Shown piece by piece: positions 8,321 through 15,575 of a DNA stretch of 64,000 nucleotides. The notes below the pieces were generated by a model. That model saw only the letters and a program-made list of their open reading frames with translations, searched no databases and was not told where the DNA came from. Source of the DNA: Cupidesulfovibrio sp000226255 (GTDB lineage: Bacteria; Desulfobacterota; Desulfovibrionia; Desulfovibrionales; Desulfovibrionaceae); the NCBI RefSeq assembly GCF_003402415.2, contig NZ_AP036014.1, forward strand, positions 1,674,001 to 1,738,000, given 5' to 3'. A program made the position numbers and the translations under genes. Each line of letters begins with the position of its first letter. The first letter of the stretch is position 1.

Positions 8321-9757
8321 ATGGACATGAAGCTCTGGATCGACGGCGCGTGGACCGAAGGCGCCGAAGGGCGCACCCTGCCCGTGGAAAACCCCGCCAC
8401 CCGCGAGACGGTGGGCACCGTCATCGCCGCCACGGCGGCGGACGTGGACAAGGCCGTGGCCGCCGCCAAGGCCGCCTTTTACGACGGGCGCTGGTCGCGC
8501 CTGTCGCCCGGCGCGCGCTCGAAGGCGCTGTGGAAGCTGGCGGACCTGCTGGAGGCCAACATGGAGGCCTTTGCCCGCGTGGAATCGGAAGACACCGGCA
8601 AGCCGTACGAGTTCCTCAGCCTGGGGGGCGACCTGCCGTTCTGCGTGGACAACCTGCGGTTCTTCTCCGCCGCCGTGCGCGACACGCACGGCCACCATGC
8701 CGGAGAATACCTGCCAGGCTACACCTCCATCTACCGGCGCGAGCCGGTGGGGGTGGTGGGCCAGATAGCCCCGTGGAACTACCCGCTGCTGATGGCGGTA
8801 TGGAAGCTGGGGCCCGCCCTGGCGGCCGGGTGCACGGCGGTGCTGAAACCCGCCACCATCACCCCGCGCACCGCGCTGATGCTGGCGGAACTGACCGCGC
8901 AGGCGGGCATACCCGACGGGGTGGTCAACGTGATCACCGGCAACGTGGGCGAGATGCTGGTCAAGCACCCCGACGTGCGCATGGTCAGCCTGACCGGGGC
9001 CACGGAAACGGGCCGCTCGGTCATGCGCACCGCGGCGGACACCCTGAAGCGCGTGCACCTGGAACTGGGCGGCAAGGCCCCGTTGCTGGTCTTTGGGGAC
9101 GCGGACGTGGAACTGGTGGCCGCCAAGGCCTCGCTGGCCGCGTTCTGCAACACCGGCCAGGACTGCACTGCGGCCACCCGCGTCTACGTGCAGCGCGAGA
9201 AGCTGGCGCTGGTCACCGACGCGCTGGTGGCGGCCATGCAGGGCGTGGTGGTGGGCGATCCCTTTGACGGGGCCACCCAGATGGGCCCGCTGGTGTCCGC
9301 CGGGCACCTGGCGACCGTCGGCGGCTTCGTGGACCGTGCCCGCGCCGCAGGGGCAAAGGTGCTGTGCGGCGGCAAGCCCGCTGCGGGTGCCGGTGCCGGA
9401 TACTACTACGAGCCCACCGTCATCGTGGATACGGACCAGAAGTCCGAGATCGTGCAGGAAGAGGTGTTCGGCCCGGTGCTGACGGTGATGCCCTTCGACA
9501 CCGAGGAGGACGCCGTGCGCCTTGCCAACGACGTGGTGTTCGGCCTGGCCTCGTCGGTGTTCACCAGCGACGTGGGCCGCGCCATGCGCGTGTCCGCCGC
9601 GCTGGAATTCGGCACCGTGTGGGTCAACGACCACCTGCCCCTGACCTCGGAAACGCCCCACGGCGGCTTCAAGCAGTCCGGCTTCGGCAAGGACCTGTCC
9701 AGCGAGGCCGTGGGCGATTACCAGATCACCAAGCACGTCATGATCAACCAGGGGTAG
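8321..9757 (+). CDS. patD: 4-aminobutyraldehyde dehydrogenase
   Basis: NAD-dependent aldehyde dehydrogenase of 478 aa. It is expected to oxidise 4-aminobutanal from PatA to GABA, which then feeds GabT. It matches E. coli PatD (474 aa) closely: AGEYLPGYTSIYRREPVGVV, APWNYPLLMAVWKLGPAL, HPDVRMVSLTG, the general-base Glu in LELGGKAPLLVF and the catalytic Cys in NTGQDCTAATRVY. The start ATG 8321 has a strong AAAGGAGG (8307-8314); the frame is open back to 8216 but without such a site. The betaine-aldehyde dehydrogenase family is close, so a broader amino-aldehyde range is possible. Confidence 0.87.
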   Translation: MDMKLWIDGAWTEGAEGRTLPVENPATRETVGTVIAATAADVDKAVAAAKAAFYDGRWSRLSPGARSKALWKLADLLEANMEAFARVESEDTGKPYEFLSLGGDLPFCVDNLRFFSAAVRDTHGHHAGEYLPGYTSIYRREPVGVVGQIAPWNYPLLMAVWKLGPALAAGCTAVLKPATITPRTALMLAELTAQAGIPDGVVNVITGNVGEMLVKHPDVRMVSLTGATETGRSVMRTAADTLKRVHLELGGKAPLLVFGDADVELVAAKASLAAFCNTGQDCTAATRVYVQREKLALVTDALVAAMQGVVVGDPFDGATQMGPLVSAGHLATVGGFVDRARAAGAKVLCGGKPAAGAGAGYYYEPTVIVDTDQKSEIVQEEVFGPVLTVMPFDTEEDAVRLANDVVFGLASSVFTSDVGRAMRVSAALEFGTVWVNDHLPLTSETPHGGFKQSGFGKDLSSEAVGDYQITKHVMINQG

Positions 9758-9787
9758 CCCATGTTCATGACACAGGAGGATACCGAC

Positions 9788-10879
9788 GTGAGGCGCACCG
9801 CACTCACGCCGCCACGTTTCGCGCCGGTGCGGCTGCCGGTGCGCGCCCCGGCCTGCGACGGGCTGCACATGCCCGCCGAATGGGAACCGCACGCGGGCTG
9901 CTGGATGGCCTGGCCGTGCCCCGGCCCGCTGTGGCAGGACGCGCTGGAACCCGCCCGCGCGTCCTACGCGGCGGTGGCGCGGGCCATCGCCCGGTTCGAG
10001 CCGGTGACCATGCTGGCCCGCCCGGAAGACGCCCAGGCCGCCGCCACCCTGTGCGGGGCCGCCGTGCCGGTGGTGCCCGCGCCCATCGAAGACGCCTGGA
10101 TGCGCGATTTCGGCCCCACCTTCCTGGTGGACGGCGCGGGCGGCGTGGCCGGGGTGCACTGGCTGTTCAACGCCTGGGGCCATACCTACGACGAACCCAC
10201 CCACGACGACGGGGTGGCCCAGCTGATCCTGTCGCGCCTGTCCATGCGGCGCTACGCGGCCCCGTTCATCCTCGAAGGCGGGTCCATCCATGTGGACGGG
10301 CAGGGCACCCTGATCACCACCGAGCAGTGCCTGCTGGACCCGCGCCGCAACGCGGGCATGACCAAGGCCGACTTCGAGGAACTGTTCGCCGCGTATCTGG
10401 GCGTGCGCAAGGTTGTCTGGCTGGGAGAGGGGCTGGAAGGCGACGACACCCACGGCCACGTGGACATCGTGGCCAGCTTCGCCCGGCCGGGCGTGGTGCT
10501 GCTGCACCGCTGCGACGACCCGGACGACCACAACCACGCCGTCTACCAGGACAACCTGCGGCGGCTGGAACTGACCACCGACGCCTGCGGCAGGCCGTTC
10601 GAGATCATCACCATCGACCAGCCCGCCCGCGTGGACCACGGCGGCAAGCGGATGGACCTTTCGTACATCAACTTCTACGTGGCCAACGGGGGCATCGTCA
10701 TGTCCGCCTTTGGCGAGCCGGGCGACAAGCTGGACCGCGCGGCCTGCGAAACCCTGCGCCGGGTTTTTCCGGGGCGTGAGGTGGTGCAGGTCGCCTCGCT
10801 GGACATCTTCCGGGGCGGGGGCGGCATCCACTGCATCACCCAGCAGCAGCCCACGGGCAGGCCGTTGCCCCCGTTCTGA
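9788..10879 (+). CDS. aguA: agmatine deiminase
   Basis: Hydrolyses agmatine to N-carbamoylputrescine and ammonia. Signature segments of the family are MPAEWEPHAGCWMAWP, the Asp-rich EDAWMRDFGPTF, ILEGGSIHVDG, GDDTHGHVD and the nucleophilic Cys in FRGGGGIHCITQQQP. I start it at GTG 9788 because AGGAGG (9775-9780) sits 7 bases before it, giving about 363 aa. An in-frame ATG at 9761, 3 bp after patD, is the alternative and gives 372 aa. The next enzyme, N-carbamoylputrescine amidase, is not in the window. The gene appears to end the polyamine cluster. Confidence 0.9.
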   Translation: MRRTALTPPRFAPVRLPVRAPACDGLHMPAEWEPHAGCWMAWPCPGPLWQDALEPARASYAAVARAIARFEPVTMLARPEDAQAAATLCGAAVPVVPAPIEDAWMRDFGPTFLVDGAGGVAGVHWLFNAWGHTYDEPTHDDGVAQLILSRLSMRRYAAPFILEGGSIHVDGQGTLITTEQCLLDPRRNAGMTKADFEELFAAYLGVRKVVWLGEGLEGDDTHGHVDIVASFARPGVVLLHRCDDPDDHNHAVYQDNLRRLELTTDACGRPFEIITIDQPARVDHGGKRMDLSYINFYVANGGIVMSAFGEPGDKLDRAACETLRRVFPGREVVQVASLDIFRGGGGIHCITQQQPTGRPLPPF

Positions 10880-10896
10880 TCAGACCGACGACATCG

Positions 10897-10949
10897 CGCT
10901 GTCTTCCCTTCCGACAGCGGGCGGCCCGTGGCGCAAGCTGCGGGCCGCC
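10897..10949. terminator. paired hairpins after aguA
   Basis: Two adjacent stem-loops lie between convergent aguA and the DUF697 gene: CGCTGTC with GACAGCG (10897-10903, 10913-10919), then GGCGGCCCG with CGGGCCGCC (10920-10928, 10941-10949). No clear T-run is present, so termination is inferred from position. Confidence 0.45.
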
Positions 10950-11042
10950 GTGCGTTGGCGCTGCGGCGGGGAAGGAGGGGGGCGCAACCGCGCGGTACGG
11001 GTGGTGTGGGCCGTCCAGGACGAGTGAAGGCGGAGAGGGGCG

Positions 11043-12338
11043 TCAGTCGCGCTTTTTGCGGAACAGGTGGAAGGGATTGGGAATGCGGCCTCGGGCGGAA
11101 GGCGTGGTCGCCTCGTCCGGTGCGCGGGCGGGTTCTCCCGCGCGGGGTGCATGGCCGTGCGGCGGCATGCCGGTGCGCGGCGGAGCGCCTGCGGTATCGC
11201 TTCCGGCGTCTTCCGGGTGGGCATCGTCCCGGAAGGGCATGGCCTTGGCCACGGAGGTGGCCATGTCGCCCGCCAGATGCACCACGCCGCCCACCCCGTG
11301 GGCGGTGGCGCGCGCCCCCTTGCGCACGGCGTCCGCCGTGCGGCGGGCGGTGCCTTCCAGCCCCGACCGGATGCCCGAGGCCACGCCGCCCATGGCCGCC
11401 TTGACCACCGCGCGCACCAGCCCGGCGGTCATGCGGCCCAGCAGCGCGGCCGATTCCCGGTATGGGTTCGGGCGCGCCGGGCAGCCGGGCAGCACCGGCG
11501 AGAGCATGTTGCGGGTGACGATGCCCACCCGCAGGGCCAGCAGGGCGTTGGCCGATCCGTCCACCAGCGCGGCGGCCAGCAGTGTGCCCACGTGCGAGGC
11601 CCCCGGCACCGAGGCCAGCGGCGATGCCGTCAGCAACGGGCCGAGCAGGGCGTGGACATGCTCTTCCAGCCCCGCCTCTTCCAGCGCGCCCGCCGCCAGC
11701 GCGGTGCCCGCCACGTTGACGTACAGGCGCACCATGTCGCGCGGGTGGGGCCGCTGGTCGTAGATGGACGAGACGCGCCACACCAGCCGGGCCAGCAGCG
11801 CCAGCACGATGAGCGTGTCCAGCCGCCCGTTGCGGGCCACGGCCGTGGAAAGGAAGATGCGCGAGGCGGTACGCTTGGTTTCGCGCAGGGCGGCGGCGTC
11901 GAGCAGGCGCAAGAGCGCGGCGGCTTCGGCCACCTCGGCGGCCAGGCCGGGGGGCGGGGTCGATGGATCGGCCCTACCGGTGCGGGAGGCCGTGCGGCCG
12001 TCGGGTTCCGCCGCCACATGGGCCACGCCGCCCTCGCGCAGGTGCGGGTTGGCCCGCAGCCGCGCGGTCAGGCGGCGCAGGTAGTCGCGCAGTGCATCCG
12101 GGGTGGGGTCCTGCGGCAACACCAGCGGCCGGGGCCGCAAAAACCAACTGGCCCCCAGCCAGGCCAGCGCGGCGAGAAAGGTGGTCATGCCCACCCAGAA
12201 CACGGCCTGGCCCAGCAGCGGGTGGATGCGCGCTGCAATGTCGGCAAGGGTCAGCACCTGCCCGCCGATGAACACGAGCAGGCTCGCGCACAGGGCGGCG
12301 AGAAACAGGAACACGGCTCGGGGAACGAACTGGCGCAT
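11043..12338 (-). CDS. DUF697 (YcjF-type) membrane protein
   Basis: A 431-aa protein of unknown function. Two N-terminal membrane segments (about residues 6-28 and 42-66) are followed by an Arg-rich linker. A central region (about 165-290) looks like DUF697: LDTLIVLALLARLVWRVSSI and IYDQRPHPRDM, then a long Ala/Leu-rich part ending in LLALRVGIVTRNML. The last 80 residues are Pro/Gly/Arg-rich, probably disordered, and end in a basic FHLFRKKRD tail. It is alone on this strand, convergent with aguA. The family is often linked to small GTPases or envelope stress, but nothing here shows a role. Confidence 0.72.
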   Translation of the reverse strand: MRQFVPRAVFLFLAALCASLLVFIGGQVLTLADIAARIHPLLGQAVFWVGMTTFLAALAWLGASWFLRPRPLVLPQDPTPDALRDYLRRLTARLRANPHLREGGVAHVAAEPDGRTASRTGRADPSTPPPGLAAEVAEAAALLRLLDAAALRETKRTASRIFLSTAVARNGRLDTLIVLALLARLVWRVSSIYDQRPHPRDMVRLYVNVAGTALAAGALEEAGLEEHVHALLGPLLTASPLASVPGASHVGTLLAAALVDGSANALLALRVGIVTRNMLSPVLPGCPARPNPYRESAALLGRMTAGLVRAVVKAAMGGVASGIRSGLEGTARRTADAVRKGARATAHGVGGVVHLAGDMATSVAKAMPFRDDAHPEDAGSDTAGAPPRTGMPPHGHAPRAGEPARAPDEATTPSARGRIPNPFHLFRKKRD

Positions 12339-12481
12339 GGGAATCCTTGCTGCGGTGTAGCCCGGAGAGGTGCGTGGCCGGGCAACAGACCGGCCACGGC
12401 CCGATATGGGGATGTCCTTTCTAGGTGCGACAGCAAGGGGGCATCGTCAAGCCCGGCGGGCGGGCGGCGGCATGGGGCGCG

Positions 12482-12579
12482 GCGTGTCCGGCCTGGTGTG
12501 TCCGGGCGGGTGTGTCCGGGCGGGCGTGTCCGGGCGGGTGTGTCCGGCCGGACGTGTCTGGGCGGGCATGTCCGGACGC
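12482..12579. repeat. 14-bp tandem repeat, seven units
   Basis: Seven head-to-tail copies of a degenerate 14-mer with consensus GTGTGTCCGGGCGG, at 12482, 12496, 12510, 12524, 12538, 12552 and 12566. The middle copies are the best and those at the ends are more diverged. It lies in the 298-bp gap between two minus-strand genes, downstream of the ModE-like gene. Unit length and lack of unique spacers rule out CRISPR. Copy-number variation between strains is likely. Confidence 0.8.
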
Positions 12580-12636
12580 ATCCGGCTGGGGGAGAGGTCG
12601 GAGGGACGTGCGGAGCAGGGGGCGGCGTGCCCTGGG

Positions 12637-13071
12637 CTACGTATCGCCGTCGCGCGGCTTGTCCTCGAACTGGCGCACCGGCCATGGCAGCACGGCGGCG
12701 GCGCTTTCCACGGCGCAGCGCTCCACGGTGGCGAACCAGGCGCGAAAGCGGTCCATGGCCTCGCGCCCGACCGGGGTCAGCCGGTACCCCTCGCGGTTGC
12801 TGCCTGCCTTCTCCACCAGCCGCAGGCCCAGGGCCGTCTCGGTTTGTTTCAGCTTGCCCCACGCGGCGCGGTAGGACATGCCCAGCGCCTCGGCCGCCTT
12901 CTTCAGCGAGCCGTGTTCGTCGATGGCCATCAGCAGCATGGCGCGCCCCATGCCGAAGACCATCTCGCCGTCTTCCTCCAGCCACAGGTGCAGGCGGACA
13001 GTGGGACGGGGGGGGCGAGGGAGGCGAGGGGGGCGCGGAGCGGGGTCCGGGCGGTGGGGCGTGGTGGTCAT
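12637..13071 (-). CDS. ModE-like winged-helix transcriptional regulator
   Basis: A 144-aa DNA-binding protein with a LysR/ModE-type winged helix: MAIDEHGSLKKAAEALGMSY is the helix-turn-helix, followed by RAAWGKLKQTETALGLRLVE. There is no C-terminal molybdate-binding (TOBE) domain, so it corresponds to ModE domain I only. The start is uncertain: ATG 13071 avoids a poorly supported TTG start at 13113, but neither has a clear ribosome site. The first 28 residues are Pro/Arg-rich. It sits beside formate dehydrogenase and not far from mop, both enzymes needing pterin metal cofactors, so a link to Mo/W metabolism is suggested but not shown. Confidence 0.75.
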   Translation of the reverse strand: MTTTPHRPDPAPRPPRLPRPPRPTVRLHLWLEEDGEMVFGMGRAMLLMAIDEHGSLKKAAEALGMSYRAAWGKLKQTETALGLRLVEKAGSNREGYRLTPVGREAMDRFRAWFATVERCAVESAAAVLPWPVRQFEDKPRDGDT

Positions 13072-13126
13072 GCGCGTGTCTCGTGTAGGAAGGGATGCTG
13101 TCGGGTGCAACAACGCAACGGATTGG

Positions 13127-13142
13127 CATGTCTTGACATGTC
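13127..13142. promoter_or_regulatory. palindrome upstream of the ModE-like gene
   Basis: CATGTC-TT-GACATG (13127-13140) overlaps a second palindrome GACATGTC (13135-13142), about 56 bp before the chosen start. The position fits an autoregulatory operator. Confidence 0.35.
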
Positions 13143-13201
13143 ACGGATGTTGGGCGTCGCGTGACTTGCGTGGATATGTGCTGGTCCGGGCATACGTGCT
13201 C

Positions 13202-13214
13202 ATTATGACATAAT
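13202..13214. promoter_or_regulatory. 13-bp perfect palindrome ATTATG-A-CATAAT
   Basis: AT-rich perfect dyad with 6-bp arms in otherwise GC-rich DNA, about 130 bp upstream of the ModE-like gene and downstream of the formate dehydrogenase operon. It could be an operator or part of a promoter for the ModE-like gene. Confidence 0.35.
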
Positions 13215-13263
13215 TGCGGGCCGGTGAAAACCGGCCGCAAGGCCGGGGTGGCGCGCACGTGCC

Positions 13264-13292
13264 GCCCCGCAGGGGGATGAAACCTGCGGGGC
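13264..13292. terminator. hairpin downstream of the fdh operon
   Basis: Ten-bp perfect stem (13264-13273 with 13283-13292, core CCCCGCAGG/CCTGCGGGG) beyond the main terminator of the minus-strand operon. It has no T-run and may be a backup structure. Confidence 0.35.
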
Positions 13293-13321
13293 GGGCCGTC
13301 GGTGCCCTTACATTCCAAGGA

Positions 13322-13350
13322 AAGCGCCGACCGGGGGCCGGTCGGCGCTT
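13322..13350 (-). terminator. terminator of the formate dehydrogenase operon
   Basis: Eleven-bp perfect stem AAGCGCCGACC (13322-13332) with GGTCGGCGCTT (13340-13350), beginning 23 bp after the cytochrome stop on the minus strand. The following T stretch is short (CTTTCC), so intrinsic termination may be moderate. Confidence 0.65.
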
Positions 13351-13372
13351 GTGAACGGCAGGGGCCGGAAGG

Positions 13373-13807
13373 CTATTTCTTCTTGGCGGTCGCGGCTTCC
13401 TTCTTGGCCTGCGCACTCATGTGGCAGGGGCGGCAGCCCGAGAACTGCGGATTCTCGGCGGCCAGCTTCTTGTGGCAGCCGTAGCAGGAACGGTCGGTGT
13501 CCTTGGCGTGGTAGGCCACGAACATGCTCATGGTGTCGCGCTCACGCGGACCGGGGGTCGCGTGGCAGTCGGCGTTGGTGCAGGAAACGAAGGGCTTCTT
13601 GGGGTCGGGCGTGTCGTGGTGACACTGGTCGCACGCCACGTCCTTGTGGGTGGCGTGGTTGAACATCACGTGCATCCGCTTGGAGGTGCCGTGCTTTAGT
13701 TCCATGGCCTTCTTCGGGGCCTTGGCGGCGTCCCCGGCGTCGGCCGCCAGGGCCGTACCGGCCACGAGCAAGGTCAGTGCAAACAGGGAGATGACCAGGT
13801 ATTTCAT
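13373..13807 (-). CDS. tetraheme class III cytochrome c3, formate dehydrogenase partner
   Basis: Periplasmic electron carrier of 144 aa that should take electrons from the formate dehydrogenase encoded upstream. A signal peptide (MKYLVISLFALTLLVAGTALA) is cut after ALA near residue 21. Four heme motifs are visible: CDQCH, CTNADCH (CX4CH), CYGCH and CRPCH, with additional His for axial ligation. The Ala/Lys-rich tail is atypical of the small soluble c3. The start ATG 13807 is preceded by AGGAG. It is the last gene of the operon, 14 bp after fdhE, in the arrangement I recall from D. vulgaris FdhABC3. Confidence 0.88.
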   Translation of the reverse strand: MKYLVISLFALTLLVAGTALAADAGDAAKAPKKAMELKHGTSKRMHVMFNHATHKDVACDQCHHDTPDPKKPFVSCTNADCHATPGPRERDTMSMFVAYHAKDTDRSCYGCHKKLAAENPQFSGCRPCHMSAQAKKEAATAKKK

Positions 13808-13821
13808 CAAACTGCTCCTGC

Positions 13822-14787
13822 TCAATACATATTCCAGAAGGAAGGTCTGAGCGGGCGCAACTTTTTGCGCGCCGCCACCATGTCCAGGTGCATCATGCCC
13901 AGCGCCAGGGCGTCCAGGTTGGGGACGGCCTCGCGTTCCCGCAGGTCCACGGCGGGGCAGTAGGTGTTGCATTTGGTGCACCAGTCCAGCCGTTCGCCAC
14001 GGGAGGCCTCGGTTTCACGCAGCATTTCCATGGTGCCGCTGACCTCTTTTCCGCACGAGGGGCAGGCCCCCCGCAGGTACTTCCAGCCAGCGCCGCACAG
14101 GGAGCAGTGCAGGTGCTTCTTGCCGCCGCCGCCCGCCAGATAGGCGTTTTTCTCGTCCAGCAGGGGCTTGTCCAGCCAGGCGATGGTGGGAAAGGCGCCG
14201 CACACCGGGCAGTAGCCCTGTTGCCATGCCCCGTCCTTGTCCCAGGGGGCTTCCCCGTCTTCGGGCAGGGCGTTGGCGACCATGGCATGCAGCACCGGGG
14301 ACAGCACGAAGCCGGTGACGAACGCAAGCACGTCCGGCTCCACGCCGCCATCCCTGGCGATGGATTCGATGGACCGGCCCGCCACTGCGGCCTCGGCCAG
14401 GGCGTCGCGGCTGTCATTGGAGCCCACTGGGGCTTCCGCCGGGGTTTCCACCGGGCGCAGGAAGAAGGCCCGCAACGCTTCCGCGTGCGGCGCCACGGCC
14501 TCTATGGTGGTCAGCAGCGGCAGCAGTTCTTCCGCCGCCTGGCGCATGGGACTGGCGGCGCCGGTCAGGGAAACGCCCGCCAGCAGGGATGCCCCTTGCT
14601 GGGCGCGGTCCCACTGGAGTTCCGGCAGGCGCAGGCCCGCCTTGCGTACGGAATCCGCCAGCTTTCCGGCCAGCGCATCGCCAGCGGAAAGCAGGGGCTC
14701 GAAGGTCCGCAGCACGGGTTCAAGGACAGGACGACGGGCAGTGACATCAGCCAGCGTATCCGCGACACTTTGACGTTTGGCGGCCAT
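13822..14787 (-). CDS. fdhE: formate dehydrogenase accessory protein FdhE
   Basis: Cytoplasmic maturation factor for formate dehydrogenase, 321 aa. The C-terminal half carries FdhE-type zinc/iron-binding pairs: CPVCGAFP, CSLCGAGW, CPSCGKE and CTKCNTYC. YCPVCGAFPTIAWL and HLHCSLCGAGWKYLRGACP are characteristic. The start chosen is ATG 14787 (MAAKRQSVADTL), which has GGAG at a good distance; the ATG at 14823 lacks a ribosome site. The gene lies between fdhB and the cytochrome, as expected for a dedicated accessory factor. Confidence 0.88.
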   Translation of the reverse strand: MAAKRQSVADTLADVTARRPVLEPVLRTFEPLLSAGDALAGKLADSVRKAGLRLPELQWDRAQQGASLLAGVSLTGAASPMRQAAEELLPLLTTIEAVAPHAEALRAFFLRPVETPAEAPVGSNDSRDALAEAAVAGRSIESIARDGGVEPDVLAFVTGFVLSPVLHAMVANALPEDGEAPWDKDGAWQQGYCPVCGAFPTIAWLDKPLLDEKNAYLAGGGGKKHLHCSLCGAGWKYLRGACPSCGKEVSGTMEMLRETEASRGERLDWCTKCNTYCPAVDLREREAVPNLDALALGMMHLDMVAARKKLRPLRPSFWNMY

Positions 14788-14862
14788 GAATGCTCCACGA
14801 GAACCGGAGGCCGGGGCCTCCATCAGAGGGTGAACGCGGCGCGCAGGGCGCCCGCAAGGCAG

Positions 14863-15522
14863 CTACATGAAGCTGGCGTATTCGTAGTAATGCTCTTTTT
14901 CTTCCGCCAGCAGGTAGATGACGCTCACGTCCTCCATGTCCACCAGGTGGGCCTTGGGGAAGCGTTCCTTGGCGACCGCCAGGCGCTTCTGCGCCACGGC
15001 CAGCACTTCTTCGCGTTCGCCGAAGACCATGGTGCCGGTGGGGCAGGTCTTCACGCAGATGGGCTGCATGCCGGCGGACACGCGGTCGAAGCACATGTCG
15101 CACTTGGTGATGCGCTTGGTTTTGGGGTCGATGCGTGGGATGTTGTACGGACAGGCCTCGGCCACGGCCTTGGCGTCGGCCGGGCTGAGCTTGGCCGACT
15201 TTTCGGTGGCCAGCACCGCGCCGGTCTTCTTGTCCTTGATCATGGCGCCGGGCAAGGCCATGTCGGCCACGTCCACGCACACCGGGGTCACGCAGTGGCG
15301 GCACTGGTCGGGAAAGAAGTTCCAGACCACCACCCCTTCCTTGGTCAGCCGCTCGTTGAAGCGGACAATCTTCAGGTTGTTGGGGTTGAGGTCCGGCGGG
15401 TTCTGGTGCGAACCGCGCTGCTTGGTGGCGTTGGCGGGCAGGTCGTGCCATTCCTTGCAGGCCAGCTGGCAGCCGCGACATGCCGTGCATCGGGTGGTAT
15501 CTACTAAAAATGCCTTGGGCAT
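14863..15522 (-). CDS. fdhB: formate dehydrogenase beta subunit (4Fe-4S)
   Basis: Electron-transfer subunit of 219 aa predicted to hold four [4Fe-4S] clusters. Cys groups are CTACRGCQLACKEWH (residues 12-24), CRHCVTPVCVDV, CPYNIP, CDMCFDRV and CVKTCPTG. There is no C-terminal membrane anchor, so the complex is soluble in the periplasm, exported with the Tat-signal alpha subunit. It follows alpha after 53 bp and precedes fdhE by 75 bp (14788-14862). Confidence 0.92.
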   Translation of the reverse strand: MPKAFLVDTTRCTACRGCQLACKEWHDLPANATKQRGSHQNPPDLNPNNLKIVRFNERLTKEGVVVWNFFPDQCRHCVTPVCVDVADMALPGAMIKDKKTGAVLATEKSAKLSPADAKAVAEACPYNIPRIDPKTKRITKCDMCFDRVSAGMQPICVKTCPTGTMVFGEREEVLAVAQKRLAVAKERFPKAHLVDMEDVSVIYLLAEEKEHYYEYASFM

Positions 15523-15575
15523 CGTAGTGCTCCTTGGAGGGGGCGCGCCCCGCGGCGGGGCGCGCCCTGTTCCGG

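Noticed and set aside
12482..12579. CRISPR array
   Set aside because: Units are 14 bp, contiguous and degenerate, with no spacers and no cas genes.
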